From positions 1 through 34,540 of the forward strand of contig JASGUQ010000012.1 in the NCBI GenBank assembly GCA_030057655.1: a DNA stretch of 34,540 bases, written 5' to 3'. Under the pieces are notes generated by a model that worked only from the letters and a program-made list of their open reading frames with translations, was not told where the DNA came from and did no database searches. The translations under genes were made by a program, and so were the position numbers. Shown piece by piece: positions 31,685-34,540 of the stretch; the stretch's first letter is position 1; every line of letters starts with the position of its first letter. The DNA comes from Bacillota bacterium. Lineage in GTDB: Bacteria > Bacillota > Clostridia > Christensenellales > Aristaeellaceae.

Positions 31685-32569
31685 CTACCCGTTGATCTCA
31701 AACACCTTTTTGAACGCCGCCCTGGCTTCCTGCGCGCGCTCAAAGGGCACATAGACGCGGTAGGACTCAAACAGGTCGCCGGCGGCCAGGGTGAAGCCGC
31801 TGCCCAGGTTGGCCATCGCGTTAAAAGGGATCTCATTCGCCCCGAAAGCGATCTGCAGCGCGTTGCGGAGCCGCCCGGGCAGCTCCCCGATGTAGATGGG
31901 GTCGTCCATTTGTAGCGGCGCGCCCCTGTCCCCGCAGTCCGGGCATTTTACTTCCCGGTTTTCTTTGCGGCAGTTGGCGCAGTAGTACAGGCCTTCGTTT
32001 GAGACCTCTGCCGCGGGCTCCTCTTTTTCCGCCTTCTCCTGCTCAGAGAAGGCGATTTTTGTCATAACGTCCAGGATGACCTGGCCTTCCTCGTCCTTTT
32101 GCGTGAACCGGGGGCGCTGGTACCGCTCCAAAAGCAGGGTGTATCCGTCCTCCGTTTTCTCTGTCTCAAAGCCGGCTTCCTGAATGGCCTCAAACACTTT
32201 CTCGTCCTGAAAATAGATGTCCGGCTCCTTGCCCTTCACCCAGCACACGCCCAGGTTCATTTCAGGAAGGTCCAGGCTGTCATAGCCCGGCGGCACCGCG
32301 GCGCCTTCCGGCAGCAGCATGCCGATCCAGTACTCAAAGGGCGCGCCTTCCTTCACGCGCACCAGCCCGATGTAGCTGCCCGCCTCAGGGTTTTGGCTTG
32401 CCCAGTCGTCTGTCACCAGGGCTTCCAGCGCGGAAAAACGCCCATGCTCAAACCAGCTTCGCCACACCGGGGCAAAGGTGCCGCCTGTCCTGTCGCTCTC
32501 GCCATACCTGATGCCGATAAACCGGCTCCTGGGCGCGGTTTCGCTGTATACCTTGATAATATCCGCCAT
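31685..32569 (-). CDS. GyrI-like effector-binding domain with zinc ribbon and DUF2007-like C-terminus
   Basis: The 294-residue protein appears to be built from three parts. Residues about 1-155 resemble the GyrI/AraC effector-binding fold: FIGIRYGESDR, FAPVWRSWFEHGRF, YIGLVRV and EYWIGMLLP. A charged linker rich in Glu/Lys follows (about 156-192). A zinc ribbon is formed by C197, C200, C209 and C212. Residues about 224-292 resemble DUF2007 signal-transducing domains, with IYIGELPGRLRNALQ and YRVYVPFERAQEARAAFKKVF. No DNA-binding domain is present, so it may be a small-molecule binding adaptor. GGGAGGA lies just before ATG. It is monocistronic. Domain calls are by eye. Confidence 0.7.
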   Translation of the reverse strand: MADIIKVYSETAPRSRFIGIRYGESDRTGGTFAPVWRSWFEHGRFSALEALVTDDWASQNPEAGSYIGLVRVKEGAPFEYWIGMLLPEGAAVPPGYDSLDLPEMNLGVCWVKGKEPDIYFQDEKVFEAIQEAGFETEKTEDGYTLLLERYQRPRFTQKDEEGQVILDVMTKIAFSEQEKAEKEEPAAEVSNEGLYYCANCRKENREVKCPDCGDRGAPLQMDDPIYIGELPGRLRNALQIAFGANEIPFNAMANLGSGFTLAAGDLFESYRVYVPFERAQEARAAFKKVFEING

Positions 32570-32691
32570 GTATCCTCCCGGCCCTGTTTCAGGGCGATTT
32601 TTAAGGGTTTTGCGCCAAATCGTTCTTTTCTTTAAAAGTATACCACCAAAACGGGTATATTTGAATAGAAATGAGGTATGGAGGTCATCTG

Positions 32692-33444
32692 ATGAAGTTT
32701 GTATCCTGGAATGTCAACGGTTTTCGCGCGGTGCTGCAAAAAGGCTTTGACGAGGCTTTTATCGGCCTTGACGCGGATTTTGTCTGCCTGCAGGAGACCA
32801 AGATGCAGCCCGGCCAGGCAGAGTATGATCCGCCGGGCTATCAGGATTTCTGGCATTCAGCGCAAAAGAAGGGCTATTCCGGCACGGCGGTGTTCGCCAG
32901 GCACGAGCCCCTGAGCGTGGCCTTTGGCCTGGACGGCGGGCACCATGATGAGGGCCGGGTGATCACCCTGGAGTACCCGGGTTTCTACCTGGTCAACGCC
33001 TATGTGCCAAACGCGCAGCCGGAATTGGCCCGCATCAGCTACCGGGAGGAGTTTGAGGACGCCATGCGCGCCCACCTGGTGGAGCTGGACAAAACCAAGC
33101 CCGTCGTCTACTGCGGGGATCTGAACGTCGCCCATCAGGAGATCGACCTGAAGTACCCCCGTCAGAACCGCGGCCAGCCCGGCTTCTCGGATCAGGAAAG
33201 GGCCAAACTGAACACCCTGTTTGACGCCGGCTTCACGGACACCTTCCGCCATCTCTACCCGGACAAAGAAGGGGCCTACACCTGGTGGAGCTACCGCAGC
33301 AACGCCAGGGCCTCAAACGCGGGCTGGCGGATCGACTACTTTTTGGTGTCAGACCGCGTCGCCGGCAAGATCAAGGCCGCCACCATCGAGTCCCAGATCT
33401 ATGGCTCCGACCACTGCCCGGTCACCCTGGAGATTGATCTTTGA
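32692..33444 (+). CDS. exoA: Exodeoxyribonuclease III / AP endonuclease (ExoA type)
   Basis: This Mg-dependent repair enzyme (250 residues) cleaves DNA at abasic sites and trims 3' ends in base-excision repair. Active-site residues are in place: N7 in WNVNG, E35 in QETK, D143 and N145 in GDLNVAH, GWRIDYF, and D240-H241 in SDHCPV. The length and order match B. subtilis ExoA. ATG 32692 is preferred to an in-frame ATG seven codons upstream because GGAGGT lies seven bases before it. No strong promoter was found. The MITE-like copy R2 begins five bases after the stop. Confidence 0.95.
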   Translation: MKFVSWNVNGFRAVLQKGFDEAFIGLDADFVCLQETKMQPGQAEYDPPGYQDFWHSAQKKGYSGTAVFARHEPLSVAFGLDGGHHDEGRVITLEYPGFYLVNAYVPNAQPELARISYREEFEDAMRAHLVELDKTKPVVYCGDLNVAHQEIDLKYPRQNRGQPGFSDQERAKLNTLFDAGFTDTFRHLYPDKEGAYTWWSYRSNARASNAGWRIDYFLVSDRVAGKIKAATIESQIYGSDHCPVTLEIDL

Positions 33445-33449
33445 TTTTA

Positions 33450-33608
33450 TACTGAACTCTATCATAAATGCTTTGATGGACTGGATCTTTTGCGTCTCCG
33501 CGTTGCCTCATTCACTCAACGTAGGCTGCGACTACGCCTCGTTCATTCGGCTTAGCGGAGCCATCAAAATCTCTCAGCCCATCTGTGCATTTACTCATTC
33601 GTTCAGTA
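33450..33608 (+). mobile_element. MITE-like palindromic element R2
   Basis: This 159-base copy has complete ends: TA-CTGAAC at the left and GTTCAG-TA at the right, the inner TTTGATGG/CCATCAAA pair and the GGCT/AGCC hairpin. It is the short form of R1, with 16 bases in place of the 120-base middle insert. It directly abuts exoA and may add a new 3' end to its mRNA. Confidence 0.75.
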
Positions 33609-33619
33609 TTGGACGAATA

Positions 33620-33661
33620 AAAAGGGCTGCGGCAGTTTCTCTGTCTGCCGCAGCCCTTTTT
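33620..33661. terminator. Bidirectional terminator between exoA/R2 and the XRE regulator
   Basis: A 16-base perfect stem (AAAAGGGCTGCGGCAG and complement) with a nine-base loop and T-runs on both strands. Confidence 0.94.
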
Positions 33662-33698
33662 TGATCGTTTTCCTCTCAGAGCTTAATGATCCAGAACA

Positions 33699-34286
33699 TT
33701 ATTTCATCTCATAGGCTTTGACAAACTGCCAGTTCCCAATTTCAAATTTCTTTTCGGTGAAGCGCTCTCTCAGCTGACGGGTTTCGATAAATTCATCTGT
33801 TACGGTCACAAAGAACTGTTTTCCATCCTGATCAACCAGGTAAAACGCTTTATCCAGGTTTTTAGCGTGATTGATGAATTCGGGAATGCCAAACGGCGCG
33901 TCGGCCAGGAAACCGAGCAAGTTATCAATGATCTTTTCGCTTTTGGTCAGTTTTTGATTGCCAATCAGAATATGGATTTTTGCGCCCGGAAACTTCTCTT
34001 TGATGAGGCGGTCTTTTTTCTTCTTTTTGCCCCCGGAGCCACATTGGGACAGATCATACGGCTCGCGGATCACATGCTGTTCCAACGCTTCCCCGTCGTC
34101 CAGCAAATAATCGATGTTCACGTTTAAAAGCTGCGCCAAGGTTTTAAGGTTTTCCACATCAGGAAGCCCCAGGTTGGATTCCCATTTCGCGATGGCGGAC
34201 CTGGAAAGCGTCATTTTCTCAGCAAGCTGTTCCTGGGTTAATCCGCACTGTCTTCTGGCTTCTTTAATTTTTTCACCCAATGTCAT
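33699..34286 (-). CDS. XRE-family transcriptional regulator
   Basis: The 195-residue protein has an N-terminal Cro/CI-type helix-turn-helix at about 5-60 (KIKEARRQCGLTQEQLAEKM, SRSAIAKWESNLGLPD, LAQLLNVNIDYLL). A lysine-rich linker (about 86-92) and a C-terminal alpha/beta domain of unknown function follow, with FEIGNWQFVKAYEMK at the end. ATG 34286 was preferred to an in-frame ATG five codons upstream because GGAGGTAAGG lies directly before it. Its promoter region contains a GTAACA palindrome, possibly its own operator. The gene lies between two same-orientation copies of the MITE-like element. Confidence 0.9.
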   Translation of the reverse strand: MTLGEKIKEARRQCGLTQEQLAEKMTLSRSAIAKWESNLGLPDVENLKTLAQLLNVNIDYLLDDGEALEQHVIREPYDLSQCGSGGKKKKKDRLIKEKFPGAKIHILIGNQKLTKSEKIIDNLLGFLADAPFGIPEFINHAKNLDKAFYLVDQDGKQFFVTVTDEFIETRQLRERFTEKKFEIGNWQFVKAYEMK

Positions 34287-34318
34287 TGTCCTTACCTCCA
34301 AGTGTTTGATGTGAGTTC

Positions 34319-34348
34319 ATTCTAAGGGGAAGGATCCTTTTGCGGCAA
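34319..34348 (-). promoter_or_regulatory. Promoter of the XRE regulator
   Basis: On the minus strand TTGCCG (34348-34343) and TAGAAT (34324-34319) are 18 bases apart, about 33 bases before the start codon. Confidence 0.5.
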
Positions 34349-34358
34349 TCAACGCTCT

Positions 34359-34385
34359 GTAACATCGCTGTTACTCTCCGTAACA
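34359..34385. promoter_or_regulatory. Candidate operator GTAACA-N4-TGTTAC with third half-site
   Basis: GTAACA (34359-34364) and TGTTAC (34369-34374) are perfect inverted half-sites four bases apart, and a third GTAACA follows at 34380-34385. The site lies just upstream of the regulator's -35. Confidence 0.55.
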
Positions 34386-34414
34386 TCATCAAAAAACCTT
34401 GTTATTCTGCTTTA

Positions 34415-34540
34415 TACCGAACTCAATCATAAATGCTTTGATGAGCTGGCTCTTTTGCGCCTCCGCGTTGCCTCCTTCACTCAGCGTAGGCTGCGACTAC
34501 GCCTCGTTCTTTCGGCTTAGCGGAGCCATCAAAATCCCTC
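34415..34540 (+). mobile_element. MITE-like palindromic element R3 (cut by window end)
   Basis: It begins TA-CCGAAC, one base different from R1 and R2, and follows the short form R2 closely (GTAGGCTGCGACTACGCC, GGCTTAGCGGAGCC, ATCAAAATC) up to the last base of the window. The right end lies outside. Confidence 0.7.

Noticed and set aside
1-34540. CRISPR array or anti-phage defence system
   Set aside because: No regularly spaced repeats and no Cas or defence-type gene; the nuclease-helicase sits in a housekeeping operon and HerA-like DUF853 has no nuclease partner beside it.

Overview
The window is about 34.5 kb of moderately GC-rich DNA from a Gram-positive-type anaerobe, most likely class Clostridia (Firmicutes/Bacillota). 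The evidence is the ireB-ruvX-DUF1292 cluster, a DUF4364 gene, an ecfT-truA junction, a CpsB-type PHP phosphatase, a TAXI-TRAP transporter, strong AGGAGG ribosome binding sites and consensus sigma-A promoters. A position near Christensenellales is only a guess from the style of the proteins.

Layout. 1-5122 (+): end of ecfT, truA, a nuclease-helicase of the DinG/XPD type, DUF4364 and a fused ispDF, tightly packed with 4-nt overlaps. 5231-8113 (+): a HerA/DUF853 ATPase and a 6-phosphofructokinase with an unusual active site. 8176-9241 (-): ireB-ruvX-DUF1292, divergent from an alanyl-tRNA editing protein (9387-10604, +) which sits where alaS normally lies. 10822-14004 (+): a TAXI binding protein and a fused TRAP permease. 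14202-14963 (+): a PHP phosphatase. 15267-20864 (-): a GH31 alpha-xylosidase-like enzyme, two CUT1 permeases and a sugar-binding protein, read in that order and without an ATPase. 20865-22518: intergenic DNA with a decayed small reading frame, a strong terminator and a MITE-like element. 22519-23445 (+): a sugar isomerase/epimerase-like TIM barrel, then tRNA-Val(GAC) on the minus strand. 23839-27481: a TSUP exporter (+), then SGNH hydrolase, SDR, ferritin and nitroreductase (-). 27782-31325 (+): a secreted SH3b protein, a zinc-ribbon TM2 protein, a DsrE-like protein, a HAD phosphatase and an exported MsrB. 31685-34286: a GyrI-like/zinc-ribbon protein (-), exoA (+) and an XRE regulator (-) lying between two copies of the MITE-like element.

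Functional picture. The two ends and the middle carry housekeeping functions: tRNA modification and editing, isoprenoid synthesis, glycolysis and DNA repair. Between about 15 and 23.5 kb the DNA is visibly more AT-rich, repeats are concentrated and the genes form a xyloside/oligosaccharide import and hydrolysis set, so this part looks accessory. The 26-31 kb part carries several stress or redox proteins (ferritin, nitroreductase, DsrE, MsrB).

The most unusual non-coding content is a run of six consecutive hairpins at 28681-28876, part of which recurs inverted at 15109-15193. Next are three TA-flanked palindromic elements (21911, 33450, 34415) and a paired leader/promoter region before the TAXI gene. 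I found no CRISPR array, no intact transposase and no recognisable anti-phage system.
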